The notes: generated from the sequence alone by a model not told the origin. Positions 1-9,559 are shown, counted from the first letter of the stretch. The stretch is DNA of 64,000 nucleotides from Bacteriovoracales bacterium (GCA_030149295.1 JASBRV010000067.1:1-64000), one strand, 5' to 3'. Numbers and translations are program-made.

Positions 1-1
1 T

Positions 2-655
2 ACAACTTCTCGTTATGAATTGCCTGAATGCTCTATGGCCGGTCTCGAACCCCTTGGAAAACTATCTCCCTTTTCTACAGAGATCACCAAAAGATATGAG
101 CCGCTCATTGAGGGCTTAAGTGGTCAAGAAGGAGTCAACCCCAGCTTAGTGGCAGGCCTCATCGCTCAAGAGTCGGCTTTCAATCCTAAAGCGGTAAGCT
201 TTGCCAAAGCGATAGGTCTCACTCAAGTAACCAATGGAGCGGCTGAAGAGATTACGGATATCTTTAACCATTTTCCTGTCTACCCCCAACTCGATGACCT
301 CCCTGTGCCAATGATTAAAAGTCTCATTCTTTCGGGTAAATTAAATGAAGAAAATGAATGGCGTCTTCACCCTCGCTACTCAATTTTGGGAGGCATTCAT
401 TACCTTAAGAGACTAGAAGATTATTGGTACCGCGAAGAAACTCAAAGTCTCATCCATAAAAGTTATCCTGAAACGGGCGATGACATAATCGATGACATTA
501 TTTTGGCGAGTTACAATTCAGGACCCTTTCGAGTCAAAAAATCTCTCCAACGAAGAGGGAAAGACTGGCTCTATGATAAAGAACTCACAGAAGCGAGAAA
601 GTATGTGCGTAAAGTGAAAAGCTATTGCTATCACTTTGCTTCCAATCATCAGTAA
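2..655 (+). CDS. Lytic murein transglycosylase, SLT domain (5' truncated by window)
   Basis: Family role: cleaves the MurNAc-GlcNAc bond of peptidoglycan to give 1,6-anhydro products in the periplasm. The SLT (goose-lysozyme-like) fold shows the catalytic glutamate motif AQESAFNPKA, then GLTQVT in place of the usual GLMQ, and SYNSGPFRV in place of AYNAG. The ORF track starts at a TTG at base 20, but the frame is open back to base 2, so the true start and any signal peptide lie outside the window. The next gene, a PilZ membrane protein, follows after 18 bases and is probably co-transcribed. The call of a transglycosylase is firm; its subfamily cannot be set without the N-terminus. Confidence 0.82.
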   Translation, partial: TTSRYELPECSMAGLEPLGKLSPFSTEITKRYEPLIEGLSGQEGVNPSLVAGLIAQESAFNPKAVSFAKAIGLTQVTNGAAEEITDIFNHFPVYPQLDDLPVPMIKSLILSGKLNEENEWRLHPRYSILGGIHYLKRLEDYWYREETQSLIHKSYPETGDDIIDDIILASYNSGPFRVKKSLQRRGKDWLYDKELTEARKYVRKVKSYCYHFASNHQ

Positions 656-673
656 TTAAGAAAAGGTGAGTAT

Positions 674-1411
674 ATGAAAACGAAACCAATAGTCTTTAAC
701 TTTCTCTTTGCCTTCTTCACTTTGGTGGCGATCTCTCTTCCCTTACAAGTGGCATTCCTCTATGAGCATGAGGTTTTTCGCTTTAATGAGTGGTCAAGTA
801 TCCTCCTTAAGCTTACTCCAATGAATTGGATGGTCTTTACTCTGTGTCTGCTCAATGGATGGCTCTGTTTTCGCGTTCATCCTTATATCAAGTACACCAT
901 TCCTGCGAGTATTCTCTTTGTTGGTATCAATAATTTTATCGTGGGAAGTTATGGTGTCGACTATCACTTTGTCGCCACCTGGATAGGAACTCTTCTTTAC
1001 ACACTCTTCAGCTACAGTTTCGTCTATGCCCACGGTTTAGAAGCCGTTGAGCACCCTGAAAAACAATGGTGGAAGATTCCTAAAAGAGTGAGAAAAAGTT
1101 TTCCCGTGTGGCTTGAGTATAAAGGAGAGAAAAAGCTCCTTGCCAAGACCTTTGATATCTCTGAAAGTGGAGCCTATGTTTCCACATTGGCTAATAATAA
1201 GAACCTCATCCCTAAGGATCTGGGCGTCGGTGAGTCCCTTACCATTCTCATTGGAACTAATGATGGCGAGATCGAACTTGATGCTACTTTAGTACGAAAA
1301 GAAGAAGAAGCTCTTGGTAAATATCCCGCAGGACTAGGTCTTCACTTTGAAAACCTAAGCCTTTGGAAATCATTACAGGTCAAAAGGTTATTGAATACTG
1401 TTAACGCTTAA
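674..1411 (+). CDS. Integral membrane protein with C-terminal PilZ domain
   Basis: The N-terminal half (about residues 8-125) holds four hydrophobic segments. From about residue 135 a cytoplasmic PilZ-type domain follows: a basic stretch (KIPKRVRKS), the DISESGAY motif matching the D-x-S-x-x-G signature, and a closing GLHFENLS. PilZ domains of this kind bind cyclic di-GMP through an RxxxR plus DxSxxG pair, both present here in approximate form. A ribosome site (AAAAGGTGAG) precedes the ATG. It lies just downstream of the lytic transglycosylase and ends inside the 3' end of a convergent SDR gene, an 11-base overlap. The effector output is unknown; a membrane c-di-GMP receptor is the likely role. 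Confidence 0.7.
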   Translation: MKTKPIVFNFLFAFFTLVAISLPLQVAFLYEHEVFRFNEWSSILLKLTPMNWMVFTLCLLNGWLCFRVHPYIKYTIPASILFVGINNFIVGSYGVDYHFVATWIGTLLYTLFSYSFVYAHGLEAVEHPEKQWWKIPKRVRKSFPVWLEYKGEKKLLAKTFDISESGAYVSTLANNKNLIPKDLGVGESLTILIGTNDGEIELDATLVRKEEEALGKYPAGLGLHFENLSLWKSLQVKRLLNTVNA

Positions 1412-2171
1412 AGCCTATCGTTGCTAAACGGCGAAATAACCACGGTATATGGCGGGCCATCCATAGAGCGACCGCCACACTTCCCCCTGGGTGAAAAAAA
1501 AGACAATCCTTCTCAATGGATTTACAGACTTTTCTTGCATATTCTTCAGGGGAGATCGAAGAAAGAGAAGAAACATCGAGATGCTCTCCATACATTTCAC
1601 TTATCTGATCAAACATTCGCGTCTTTATTCCCGGAGTAATTAGTGTGAGAGTCGTTACTCTCGTTCCCTTGAGCTCCAGGGATAGACTATTGGTAAGGGC
1701 AACTACGCCTGTTTTTGCGGCAGCGTAAGTGGCAGCACATGGCAAATGCATGACACCACTAACACTGGCATTATTCACAATCTTCCCCTTTCCTCGTTTA
1801 ATCATAGGGGGAAGCATTCTTTGTGTTAAATGAGTAAGGCCAATCAGATTAACCTGAAACATTTGGTATATACTTTGAGTGTCTTGCTCTTCTAAAAGTC
1901 CACCAGTGAGTTGACCAGCGTTATTAACAAGGATGTCCCAATCGCTATTTGCGTGCTCATTGGCGAAAGACTCGATCTTCTCGAAGCTTCCCATGTCCAA
2001 AGCAACACTTTGAGCCCGCTCAGATAAGCCCTGCTCTTTTAAATCAAAAGAGTCGGGATTCCTCATGGCGAGGGTGACAAAGGCGCCTCTCTCATCTAAC
2101 TCTTTAGCTAAAGAGAGCCCAATTCCTCGATTGGCTCCAGTAATAAGAACTTTGCTTCCCTTGATATTCAT
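1401..2171 (-). CDS. Short-chain dehydrogenase/reductase (SDR)
   Basis: A classical SDR of about 256 residues: the NAD(P)-binding motif TGANRGIG sits near the N-terminus, NNAG in the middle, and the catalytic YAAAK follows a serine in the usual spacing (NNASVSG upstream). Family members oxidise or reduce small alcohols, ketones or acyl groups with NAD(P)H; the substrate cannot be read from sequence. The ORF track begins at a GTG, but the ATG two codons later (base 2171) has an AGGGG ribosome site five bases upstream and is preferred. The C-terminal hydrophobic stretch (VAVALWMARHIPWLF) may associate with membrane, as in some retinol-dehydrogenase-like SDRs. It stands alone, convergent with the PilZ gene. 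Confidence 0.85.
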   Translation of the reverse strand: MNIKGSKVLITGANRGIGLSLAKELDERGAFVTLAMRNPDSFDLKEQGLSERAQSVALDMGSFEKIESFANEHANSDWDILVNNAGQLTGGLLEEQDTQSIYQMFQVNLIGLTHLTQRMLPPMIKRGKGKIVNNASVSGVMHLPCAATYAAAKTGVVALTNSLSLELKGTRVTTLTLITPGIKTRMFDQISEMYGEHLDVSSLSSISPEEYARKVCKSIEKDCLFFHPGGSVAVALWMARHIPWLFRRLATIGFKR

Positions 2172-2243
2172 AGACACCCCTATACGAAAAATTACTCTCT
2201 TTGTAGGATAAGGGTAGCAAAAGACCTACACAAGGAAGACTTT

Positions 2244-3662
2244 ATGAGTTCAGCGCTTGTCTGGATACGACGCGATATACGCCTTCATGATCACCATGCC
2301 CTCTCATGTGCCCTTGAGAAATTTGATAAGGTTTACCTTTGCTTTGTCTTTGACACAAAAATATTGGACCCCCTCCCCGAAAAGGACAAACGACTCACTT
2401 TTATTCACCAAGGCTTAAGGGAGGTTTCGACTCATCTTATCGAGCATGGAAGTGACATCGAAATACTTCATGGTGATCCTTGTGAGGAAATACCAAAACT
2501 TGTGAAGTCCTTAAAGGTCGACGCCCTTTACTATAATCGCGATTATGAACCTTATGCCATCAAACGAGATACTAGCGTTACAAAAACTCTTGAAGAACGG
2601 GGCATCCAAGTCAAATCCTTTAAGGATAGTGTCCTTTTTGAAAAAGAAGAAATTCTCAACAAACAAGGCTCAGTCTATAAGGTCTTCACTCCCTACAAAA
2701 GGGCTTGGTATGAGAAATTTATGCAAGTCTATTCAGGTGAAGTCCCTCAATACAGCTTTAAATACTCAAGCCTAGCGCCCAATAAAATAAAGAAATCCAT
2801 TTCTCATCACGATTGGCACAAAGCTCTAGGCTTTAAAGAAGACCTTCCTCCCTTAACAGGGGGAACCTCTGAGGCCCGAAAACACCTTCAAAAATTTAAG
2901 GGCCATATCAAAGAATACGAAAAGGCTCGGGACTTTCCCGCTATGGAGAAAACCTCTAATATGAGCCCCTATATTCGCCATGGCATGATCTCAGTGCGTG
3001 ACCTCCTAAGAAGAGGACTTGAAGACAAGTCCTCCGGTCACCAAGTATGGACAAGCGAAGTCATTTGGCGTGAGTTTTACCAGATGATTCTTAGCTGCTT
3101 TCCCCATGTGCAAAAGAAATGTTTCAAGCCAGAGTATGACAATATCAAATGGCTTGGAGGCACTAAAGAATTCAAGGCATGGCAAGAAGGAAAAACTGGC
3201 TTTCCCATTGTGGATGCGGCCATGCGCTGCCTCAATGAAACGGGAATGATGCATAATCGACTGCGCATGGTTGTCGCCAGCTTTCTTTGCAAAACCTTAT
3301 TAGTCGATTGGAAAAAAGGTGAAAAGTATTTTGCTCTCAAACTTCTTGATTATGATCTGGCCGCTAATAATGGGGGTTGGCAATGGAGTGCTTCGACAGG
3401 AACCGATGCCCAACCCTACTTTCGAATTTTTAATCCCACATCCCAAAGTGAAAAGTTTGATCCGGATGGTGAATTTATCAAAAGATGGTGCCCGGAGCTT
3501 AAAGGATTTTCTAAAAAGAAGATCCATGAACCTTCAAAAGCAGATATGCTTGAACAAGCCGATGCCAAGTGCACACTAGGAATTAACTATCCCCATCCAG
3601 TTGTTGACTACAAACTCAACCGCCAAAAAGCTCTCGACATGTATAAGGAAGGTATCAAATAA
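2244..3662 (+). CDS. phrB: Deoxyribodipyrimidine photolyase (class I CPD type)
   Basis: Repairs UV-induced cyclobutane pyrimidine dimers using blue light and FADH-. Its 472 residues match the family length. The N-terminal Rossmann-like antenna domain starts with ALVWIRRDIRLHDHHAL; the C-terminal FAD-binding helical domain contains FPIVDAAMRCL, HNRLRMVVASFL and the flavin-contacting run NNGGWQWSASTGTDAQPYFR. All core tryptophan and DNA-contact motifs appear intact. The ATG follows AAGGAAGACTTT, a clear ribosome site. It is divergent from the SDR gene with about 70 bases between. Which antenna chromophore is used (MTHF or deazaflavin) cannot be told by eye. Confidence 0.95.
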   Translation: MSSALVWIRRDIRLHDHHALSCALEKFDKVYLCFVFDTKILDPLPEKDKRLTFIHQGLREVSTHLIEHGSDIEILHGDPCEEIPKLVKSLKVDALYYNRDYEPYAIKRDTSVTKTLEERGIQVKSFKDSVLFEKEEILNKQGSVYKVFTPYKRAWYEKFMQVYSGEVPQYSFKYSSLAPNKIKKSISHHDWHKALGFKEDLPPLTGGTSEARKHLQKFKGHIKEYEKARDFPAMEKTSNMSPYIRHGMISVRDLLRRGLEDKSSGHQVWTSEVIWREFYQMILSCFPHVQKKCFKPEYDNIKWLGGTKEFKAWQEGKTGFPIVDAAMRCLNETGMMHNRLRMVVASFLCKTLLVDWKKGEKYFALKLLDYDLAANNGGWQWSASTGTDAQPYFRIFNPTSQSEKFDPDGEFIKRWCPELKGFSKKKIHEPSKADMLEQADAKCTLGINYPHPVVDYKLNRQKALDMYKEGIK

Positions 3663-3740
3663 ATTCAACCACTTAAAACACTCACTCTTAAGAAATCCCA
3701 CCAGAAACCGATATCATATAATAGCGATCAACTAACGGTC

Positions 3741-5153
3741 ATGGATACTGGTGGTCTTTTGAAAATAAGGGTTTCCCTCTTTATCACTTTTGTACTTTTG
3801 AGCTTTTCCATCTTTGGAGAAAGCTGCCTGACAAAAAGTCTGGCGACCAAAGTCTCAAGAGTTGAAGGAAGCAAAATCTCCAAATATTGGGAAAATGACC
3901 AAGAGGTTATCATTACCATCAATGGAAAGAACTACCCCCTCACTTATTCTTTTGACTCAGAATTCTCGTATGCAGATACTCTCCTTCTCTTGGAAAAAGA
4001 CCCTAAGAATATTGAAAAACTTAATGAGCTCTTCGCCCATGTTAATCGCTCTCAAACCGCAAATACTGGTCTCTTTACCAAAGCAAGAAGTCTCTTTGGT
4101 AAACCAAAAGTCGATCCTAATCATATCGATTATCTCAATATCCCTGTTGAAAAAATCCTAGAAGCCGACAGGTTAATGTCAGGTGCTAGCAAGCCACGCT
4201 CCCCTAAGCAATTTTTTTCTTTTGGAGGGCTTAGAAAAGGCATACCCACAGATAAAGAAACTTATGCGATAACTGAACTCAACCCACGCCTTTACGATTT
4301 CTTTGTCAGCGATATGATAGAGCCCCTACTCGAGTCCAAGCACAAAGGAAACAACTTAAAGTTTCTCAACTTCTCTCATGCTCAGGCCAGTGACTTTACC
4401 GAAAAATACCGCCAACTCATGAAAGAAGTCATGGTTGATGACATGAAAATCCCCGTCAAGGCAACAATAGATTCGGGGTACCTAGAATTTCCCCACTCCA
4501 GTTATGAAACCATTCCCTCTCAATGGAATAAGGTCATAAAAGAAGATATCAATGACCCTCATAAGTGGACCTCAAGCCATATGCATATTGGAATTCCAGC
4601 AGAGATTGGCAAGCCTAAAATGGATGCCATCACCAGGGCGGTAGAAGCGAGAATTATACTTGAACACGCCATGAGCCCTAGCTTTGGAAAGAAGCTCTAT
4701 GCAACCTCTTATTCCTCACTAAGAGGTGATCCCAAAAGTGCTAAAAAGTTTGCAGGGGTCATTCGTATGAACTACAAGCGCCATACAGAACCCTTTCCCA
4801 TGCACGACTTAGAAGTGAGAAACTATCTTAGTTTTAAAGAGGGGCAAAATCATTTGGCCCTCGCCGCCAGACTGGCCCAAGACCATGAAAAGCTGCGCCT
4901 CATTGATAATTTTAGTGCTTTAGATATTAAAGACCCCGAAACATCAAATCTTAACGGTGCCTTAAAATACGTGGGGAAATTGGCCTTAGATAATGGAAAT
5001 GCTGAAATTGGAGCCGAATTTATCCGCCTTGCCGACGAGATCGAAGCCGCAGGGGAGATTACACTCACAAAGAGAAAGGAAGTTCAGAAACTTCTTAAGT
5101 CAAAAGAAGCTATGAAACTTTTAAATCCAGAATTTTTTCTTGAGGCAAATTAA
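3741..5153 (+). CDS. Exported protein of unknown function, possible amidoligase/GCS-like fold
   Basis: The N-terminus looks like a signal peptide (KIRVSLFITFVLLSFSIFGESC), so the protein is probably exported, and the Cys could make it a lipoprotein although the lipobox is weak. A TTG six codons after the annotated ATG has a GGTGG just upstream and may be the true start. In the middle are DSGYLEFPHSSYE, SSHMHIGIP, a following RAVEARIILEH, and later FPMHDLEVRNYL. This order (acidic strand, HxH, Arg/Glu, E-x-R) recalls glutamate-cysteine-ligase-like amidoligases. That resemblance is my inference, by eye only, and an ATP-dependent ligase outside the cytoplasm would be odd. Its stop overlaps that of the convergent mgtE by four bases. 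Confidence 0.5.
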   Translation: MDTGGLLKIRVSLFITFVLLSFSIFGESCLTKSLATKVSRVEGSKISKYWENDQEVIITINGKNYPLTYSFDSEFSYADTLLLLEKDPKNIEKLNELFAHVNRSQTANTGLFTKARSLFGKPKVDPNHIDYLNIPVEKILEADRLMSGASKPRSPKQFFSFGGLRKGIPTDKETYAITELNPRLYDFFVSDMIEPLLESKHKGNNLKFLNFSHAQASDFTEKYRQLMKEVMVDDMKIPVKATIDSGYLEFPHSSYETIPSQWNKVIKEDINDPHKWTSSHMHIGIPAEIGKPKMDAITRAVEARIILEHAMSPSFGKKLYATSYSSLRGDPKSAKKFAGVIRMNYKRHTEPFPMHDLEVRNYLSFKEGQNHLALAARLAQDHEKLRLIDNFSALDIKDPETSNLNGALKYVGKLALDNGNAEIGAEFIRLADEIEAAGEITLTKRKEVQKLLKSKEAMKLLNPEFFLEAN

Positions 5154-6484
5154 AAGATCTTTCCTAGCCCTAAAATGATACCCAAATAAAGACTTACAGA
5201 AAGCATGTCACAAAAAGAGGTCACCAGAGGACCAGAGGCAATAGCAGGATCAACTCCTGCTTTTTTAAATCCAATAGGAATCAACATACCAAAGAGAGCA
5301 GCGGCACTCATCGAAACAACGAGAGTCGTTCCCACTCTCACACCGACCATCATATCGCCGTATAAAAGGACAATCATGAGATAAGTCGTCGCTCCGGCCA
5401 TGATCCCCATAATAAGACCCACTGAAAACTCTCGCATCAAGGGAAGACGAAATTGGCCAAACTCATTGGCCCCTAGAGCAAAACTACGAGTAATGATCAT
5501 CGCCGTCTGAGTTCCGACATTACCTGTTGTATTCATAATCAAGGGAACAAAGCTAGCAAAGATAATCGCGTTGGTAACGGTCCCCTCAAAAAAAGTCAAA
5601 ATATAGCCTGTCACAAAGGAGGCACTAATAGAAAAAATAAGCCAAGGGAAACGGCCAAGAGCAAGCTTTAATCGATTGGGATTCACATCCCCGATAGACT
5701 CTTCAGAAGAAACACCGACATAAGCGAGAATATCTTCACTGGCTTCTTCTTCAATAACATCTTGAATATCATCAAAAGTAATTTGGCCAAGAAGAATTCC
5801 ATCTTTATCAACTACAGGGAGAAAGTTTAAGTCATATTTACTAAAGCTTTGTGCCACTTCCTCTTGATCTTCTTCTGGAGTGACATAATACTTAAGAGGT
5901 TTAGTAATAGTCGCAATCCCCTCTCCCATTGCGGCTAAGATAAGATCATCCAGGTGAACAACTCCGATAAGTTTTCTTTCCTCATCCACAACATAGGAAT
6001 TATTAACTTTTCCTAAGGTCTTCTTTTGGCGTCGGATAGACTCAACGGCTTCTTTACAAGTCATTCCCTCACGCAAGAGACAAACTTCGGTCTGCATAAT
6101 GGAGCCAGCGGACTCTTCAGGGAAACTTAAAATGCGTTTAATTTGCTTTTCTTTTTGTAGCTGCGGCAAAAGGTTATGCATTTGCTCTTCACTCAGCATC
6201 TTTAAAAGATAAGCTGCATCATCAGTTTCAAGCAGGTTAAAAACGGTCAGAATTTTTTCTGGAGTTAATATCTCTATAATTTCATCGAAAAGGCTTTTTT
6301 CAAAAAGAGGAAAGATTCCCGCCAATTCTTCATCATCAAGGCTATCGAGAATAACTTGGTAGTGCTCCTCATCAATCAGATAAAAGAGGTCAACTACCTC
6401 AAGAGGGTCAAGGAAGTTTAAGTAGGCCTGGATATTTTCTTGCTGCCCACTTTCAAAAATTTCTTTTAAATCAATGGCCTTCAC
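5150..6484 (-). CDS. mgtE: Magnesium transporter MgtE
   Basis: A homodimeric inner-membrane Mg2+ channel gated by intracellular Mg2+. Domain order matches the family: an alpha-helical MgtE_N superhelix (about residues 1-125, with runs such as LLKMLSEEQMHNLLPQL), two CBS domains (about 128-250), the plug helix, then five membrane helices from about 285. The pore signature is visible at FVPLIMNTTGNVGTQ, and a second conserved stretch is ASGPLVTSFCDMLS. The length of 444 is typical. The start codon is a GTG with only a weak purine-rich site upstream; no better start is visible. It is the last gene of a minus-strand run and convergent with the exported protein. Confidence 0.95.
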   Translation of the reverse strand: MKAIDLKEIFESGQQENIQAYLNFLDPLEVVDLFYLIDEEHYQVILDSLDDEELAGIFPLFEKSLFDEIIEILTPEKILTVFNLLETDDAAYLLKMLSEEQMHNLLPQLQKEKQIKRILSFPEESAGSIMQTEVCLLREGMTCKEAVESIRRQKKTLGKVNNSYVVDEERKLIGVVHLDDLILAAMGEGIATITKPLKYYVTPEEDQEEVAQSFSKYDLNFLPVVDKDGILLGQITFDDIQDVIEEEASEDILAYVGVSSEESIGDVNPNRLKLALGRFPWLIFSISASFVTGYILTFFEGTVTNAIIFASFVPLIMNTTGNVGTQTAMIITRSFALGANEFGQFRLPLMREFSVGLIMGIMAGATTYLMIVLLYGDMMVGVRVGTTLVVSMSAAALFGMLIPIGFKKAGVDPAIASGPLVTSFCDMLSVSLYLGIILGLGKIF

Positions 6485-6550
6485 TCTTTTAAGTTTGTCA
6501 CTATTTCTCGGCTTTTACCACACGAAATAATAACCGACCCAAGCAATCAA

Positions 6551-7723
6551 CTAGAGAACCCTATATAAAATAAACTTAATGTAGTTTTGCGAATCACCTA
6601 AATGGGAGATGCCATGATCAGGCCCCTGTAGTCCTAACTCTAAGAGCTGAAGCGTATAAGATGAATCTGCAAATCCTTGTTTAACAGTGAGGTCAAGTTC
6701 CTCAAGGCTTACTCCATGAGTACACGAACCAATCGCCAACAAACTCCCTTTATGGACAATTCGACTAAGGGAGCGATGCAGTTTTTGATAACCTCCAAGC
6801 GCTTTCGATTTATTTTTTAAATTCTTAGAAAATGCTGGGGGATCTGAAATCACCACATCAAATGTTTCTTCGCACGTTTTTAACCAATCAAAAACATTGG
6901 CACGAATAAATTGGCCTCTTTCGGCCATGCCATTAACCTCGAGATTTTTTTCGATAGCGCCCTTAAGATCTCCTTGATCAACAAAAGTCATCTCTTTGAC
7001 TCCACCACTTAAAGCATTCAATCCCCAAGATCCAACATAGCTAAAAAGATCGACTCCTTTCACGAAGTCACTCTCAATATTTTGAATCCACTGCTTTAGC
7101 TTTTTGCGATTCATACGGTGATCGTAATAATAACCAATCTTTTGAAGAACTTTTTCAGAGATAAAGAATCTTAAATCATTTTCGACAACTTCAATGGCAG
7201 GAATTTTCTCACCCTCAAAAATGGGTAAGCCCTCTTGTTTTCTATATTCCTGATTATCAAGGAAGTAGATGGTTTTAGAAGTAAGCTTATGGAGTTCACT
7301 TTTAAAGAGATCACGATATTGATCCATTCCTGCGGTATTGATTTGAATGAGAGCACAGTGCAGATACTCATCAACAATCACTCCTGGTAAACCGTCACTA
7401 TCCCCATAAACAATTCGCCTACCTTTACTAAGATCAGGAAAATCATCTCGTTTTTGGACGGCCTTTGCCAGAGTGTCCTTGATATAATCTTCGGGCTTTA
7501 GATCCTGATGAGTCGCCAATCCAAGCACCCGAAGAGGAGCAGAGCTCTTACTCATGGGATTAGCTAGTGCTAACAAACGATCTTTCTCTCCCTCTGCAGT
7601 AATCAAAACCCACTGACCCGGAGTACAGCCCACAAGCCCCTCAAGCACATCCCTTTCATAGAATTCACTTCTTATATGAAAAGGTTTGCTGCCTTTTTTC
7701 AACTTTACTTTGACTTGTCTCAA
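6551..7723 (-). CDS. Class I rRNA large-subunit methyltransferase, RlmI/PUA type
   Basis: Members of this family (COG1092, e.g. RlmI) methylate a 23S rRNA cytosine using SAM. The protein has an N-terminal PUA domain (KLKKGSKPFHIRS), the linker motif YGDSDGLPGVIVDEY close to the RlmI consensus, then a Rossmann methyltransferase with VDLFSYVGSWGL as SAM motif I and the catalytic-type SDPPAFSKN. The track begins at 7813, overlapping the divergent aminotransferase. A TTG at 7723 has GGGAG eight bases upstream and begins exactly where PUA homology does, so I prefer it (390 aa). The position methylated is not determinable from sequence. Confidence 0.85.
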   Translation of the reverse strand: MRQVKVKLKKGSKPFHIRSEFYERDVLEGLVGCTPGQWVLITAEGEKDRLLALANPMSKSSAPLRVLGLATHQDLKPEDYIKDTLAKAVQKRDDFPDLSKGRRIVYGDSDGLPGVIVDEYLHCALIQINTAGMDQYRDLFKSELHKLTSKTIYFLDNQEYRKQEGLPIFEGEKIPAIEVVENDLRFFISEKVLQKIGYYYDHRMNRKKLKQWIQNIESDFVKGVDLFSYVGSWGLNALSGGVKEMTFVDQGDLKGAIEKNLEVNGMAERGQFIRANVFDWLKTCEETFDVVISDPPAFSKNLKNKSKALGGYQKLHRSLSRIVHKGSLLAIGSCTHGVSLEELDLTVKQGFADSSYTLQLLELGLQGPDHGISHLGDSQNYIKFILYRVL

Positions 7724-7777
7724 GTCTTTTTCTCCCGTATGAATAATAAAACAGACTTGATTGTAAGGGATACCTGA

Positions 7778-8890
7778 ATGGAAAACCAATACCCTGCTCT
7801 TAAACAAGGGCACTATCTTAAAAATGCGAGTATTTCAGCCATGCATCAAAGTGTTTTGGAAGAAATCCAGTTTTGGAATCAGTCCATTGCTCACCATGGC
7901 GCCATTAATGAAGGTCGATTTTTTGACTTGTTAATGGATGTTCATAGCGAAGTCGCCCAATTTCTCAATGCAGACCAAGAAGATGTCACCATTCTTGATA
8001 ATTCCTCTCTCAACCTCAATATCGTGGCAATGATGTTAAAAGAAGAAAGCAAGAGAGACATCGTTCTTGTGGCAGATGAGTTTCCATCCAATGTCCTTCC
8101 CTTCTATCATCATGGTTTCAATGTCATTCAAGTGGCGACCAAAGACGGGCAATTTAAAACTTCAGATTTAGAGGAGGCCATAACGTCGAATACCGCTGCA
8201 GTTATTTGTTCTATCGTCCAGTTCGCCACTGGTCACTACACTTGTCCATTGGAGCTGTCTCAAATGTGTGAGGAAAAAAGTGTCCATTTGATCCTCAATG
8301 CCACCCAAAGCCTCGCCGTTTTTCCAATGGATCTAAAAAAGGTGAAGGCATCTGTCGTCACAGCGAGTTGTCACAAATGGTTGGGAGCAGGTATTGGTGG
8401 CGCCATTCTTTACCTTTCAAAAGAGTTTAGAGCAGGAAAAGCGAATCCCATTGCCGGTTGGTGCTCAGTAAAAGAGCCCTTTGATATGAAAAATGAAAAA
8501 CCCATTCCTCGCGATGATGTTATGTCCCTTCAGGTGGGATCTCTCCCTTTTCCAGTTCTTGCTGGTGTTGCAGCAGCTTGTCGTCACTGGAAAAAGGTGG
8601 GAATAGAAAAGGTTCACGCTAGAATTATGGAACTCTCCAATCACTTAAGATCAGAACTTTTAAAAAGAGATTTGATTCCGCTAGGCAATGGACTATCTGG
8701 AATTGTGACTTTCTCTGTAGGGAAATCATTAGAAGAAACATCAGAGCTTGTTCAAAAAATGGAGGAGGAGAAAATCTATGTCAACTGTCGACGTGGCCTC
8801 ATTAGAGTTTCCCCTCACTATTTTAACAGTGAGAAAGACATCAACGCCCTTCTCACATTCTTAGATAAAAATCTAGGACTCATACCTTAA
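7778..8890 (+). CDS. PLP-dependent class V aminotransferase family protein
   Basis: A fold-type I PLP enzyme of 370 residues. The cofactor lysine is in VTASCHKWLGAGIGGAILY, the phosphate and ring contacts are suggested by LDNSSLNLN and HLILNATQSLAVFPMD, where the usual aspartate of the VDgaQ motif is replaced by asparagine. Relatives include cysteine desulfurases, kynureninases and isopenicillin-N epimerase-like proteins. It is shorter than true kynureninase and lacks an obvious desulfurase Cys loop, so no substrate is assigned. It diverges from the methyltransferase gene by about 55 bases and overlaps the convergent response regulator by 18 bases at the 3' ends. Confidence 0.8.
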   Translation: MENQYPALKQGHYLKNASISAMHQSVLEEIQFWNQSIAHHGAINEGRFFDLLMDVHSEVAQFLNADQEDVTILDNSSLNLNIVAMMLKEESKRDIVLVADEFPSNVLPFYHHGFNVIQVATKDGQFKTSDLEEAITSNTAAVICSIVQFATGHYTCPLELSQMCEEKSVHLILNATQSLAVFPMDLKKVKASVVTASCHKWLGAGIGGAILYLSKEFRAGKANPIAGWCSVKEPFDMKNEKPIPRDDVMSLQVGSLPFPVLAGVAAACRHWKKVGIEKVHARIMELSNHLRSELLKRDLIPLGNGLSGIVTFSVGKSLEETSELVQKMEEEKIYVNCRRGLIRVSPHYFNSEKDINALLTFLDKNLGLIP

Positions 8891-9559
8891 TCGGTAGCCA
8901 ACTCCACGAACTGTTTCGATAAGACCATCGTAGAGTTTCTGGCGAATTTGAAGCACATGAGTGTCTACTGTACGCGTGCTTGGATAATTTTCATAACCCC
9001 ACACTTTATTAAGAATTTCCTCTCTACTAAAAGCTCTATTCGGTGACTCTGCTAAAAGAACCAAAAATTCATACTCCATTTTGGTAAAGTCAACGAGGTT
9101 TTCTTTAAAAGTTACTTCACGCCTTTCCTGATCAATCACCAGATCACCAAGACTTATCTTCACTTGAGTCTCACCATCGCCACTACCACGCTCTGATTGA
9201 TGACGAAGTTGAACCCGAATCCTTGCTGCCAACTCCCGAGGTTCAAAAGGTTTTGTCAAATAGTCATCAGCTCCACTTTCAAGGCCGACGACCTTATCGA
9301 TGACCTCAGTCCTCGCTGTTAACATAATCACTTGAATTCTAACCCCATCGCCGCGAAGGCTTCTTAAATAATCAATCCCCTGGCCATCTGGTAACATCCA
9401 ATCGAGGATCATAAGATCATAATCGTTATAATCTTGTTTCTTAGCCTCAGCGATATTAGGACATAGGGTGACATCGTATCCCTCATCTCTTAAGAAATTT
9501 CTTAACGTTGAACCTAAAGACTCATCATCTTCCACAATTAAAATCTTTGAATTACTCAT
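8873..9559 (-). CDS. OmpR/PhoB-family response regulator
   Basis: Receiver domain (residues 1-120) with the acidic pair ED at 10-12, the phospho-acceptor Asp53 in LMILDWMLPDG, a conserved Thr in MLTART and Lys in DDYLTKPF. A winged-helix DNA-binding domain follows (about 130-228), with FTKMEYEFLVLLAESPNR and STRTVDTHVLQIRQKL and ending GVGYRLRYES. It is encoded directly after its sensor kinase, with a four-base ATGA overlap, so the two form a two-component system. AGGTGAGG precedes the ATG. The target genes are not evident from the neighbourhood. Confidence 0.96.
   Translation of the reverse strand: MSNSKILIVEDDESLGSTLRNFLRDEGYDVTLCPNIAEAKKQDYNDYDLMILDWMLPDGQGIDYLRSLRGDGVRIQVIMLTARTEVIDKVVGLESGADDYLTKPFEPRELAARIRVQLRHQSERGSGDGETQVKISLGDLVIDQERREVTFKENLVDFTKMEYEFLVLLAESPNRAFSREEILNKVWGYENYPSTRTVDTHVLQIRQKLYDGLIETVRGVGYRLRYES

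Noticed and set aside
7778-8890. Idea that the PLP enzyme is kynureninase, matching ACMSD at 28577
   Set aside because: It is too short (370 against more than 400), does not follow the kynureninase motif pattern beyond the shared PLP fold, and is 20 kb away.
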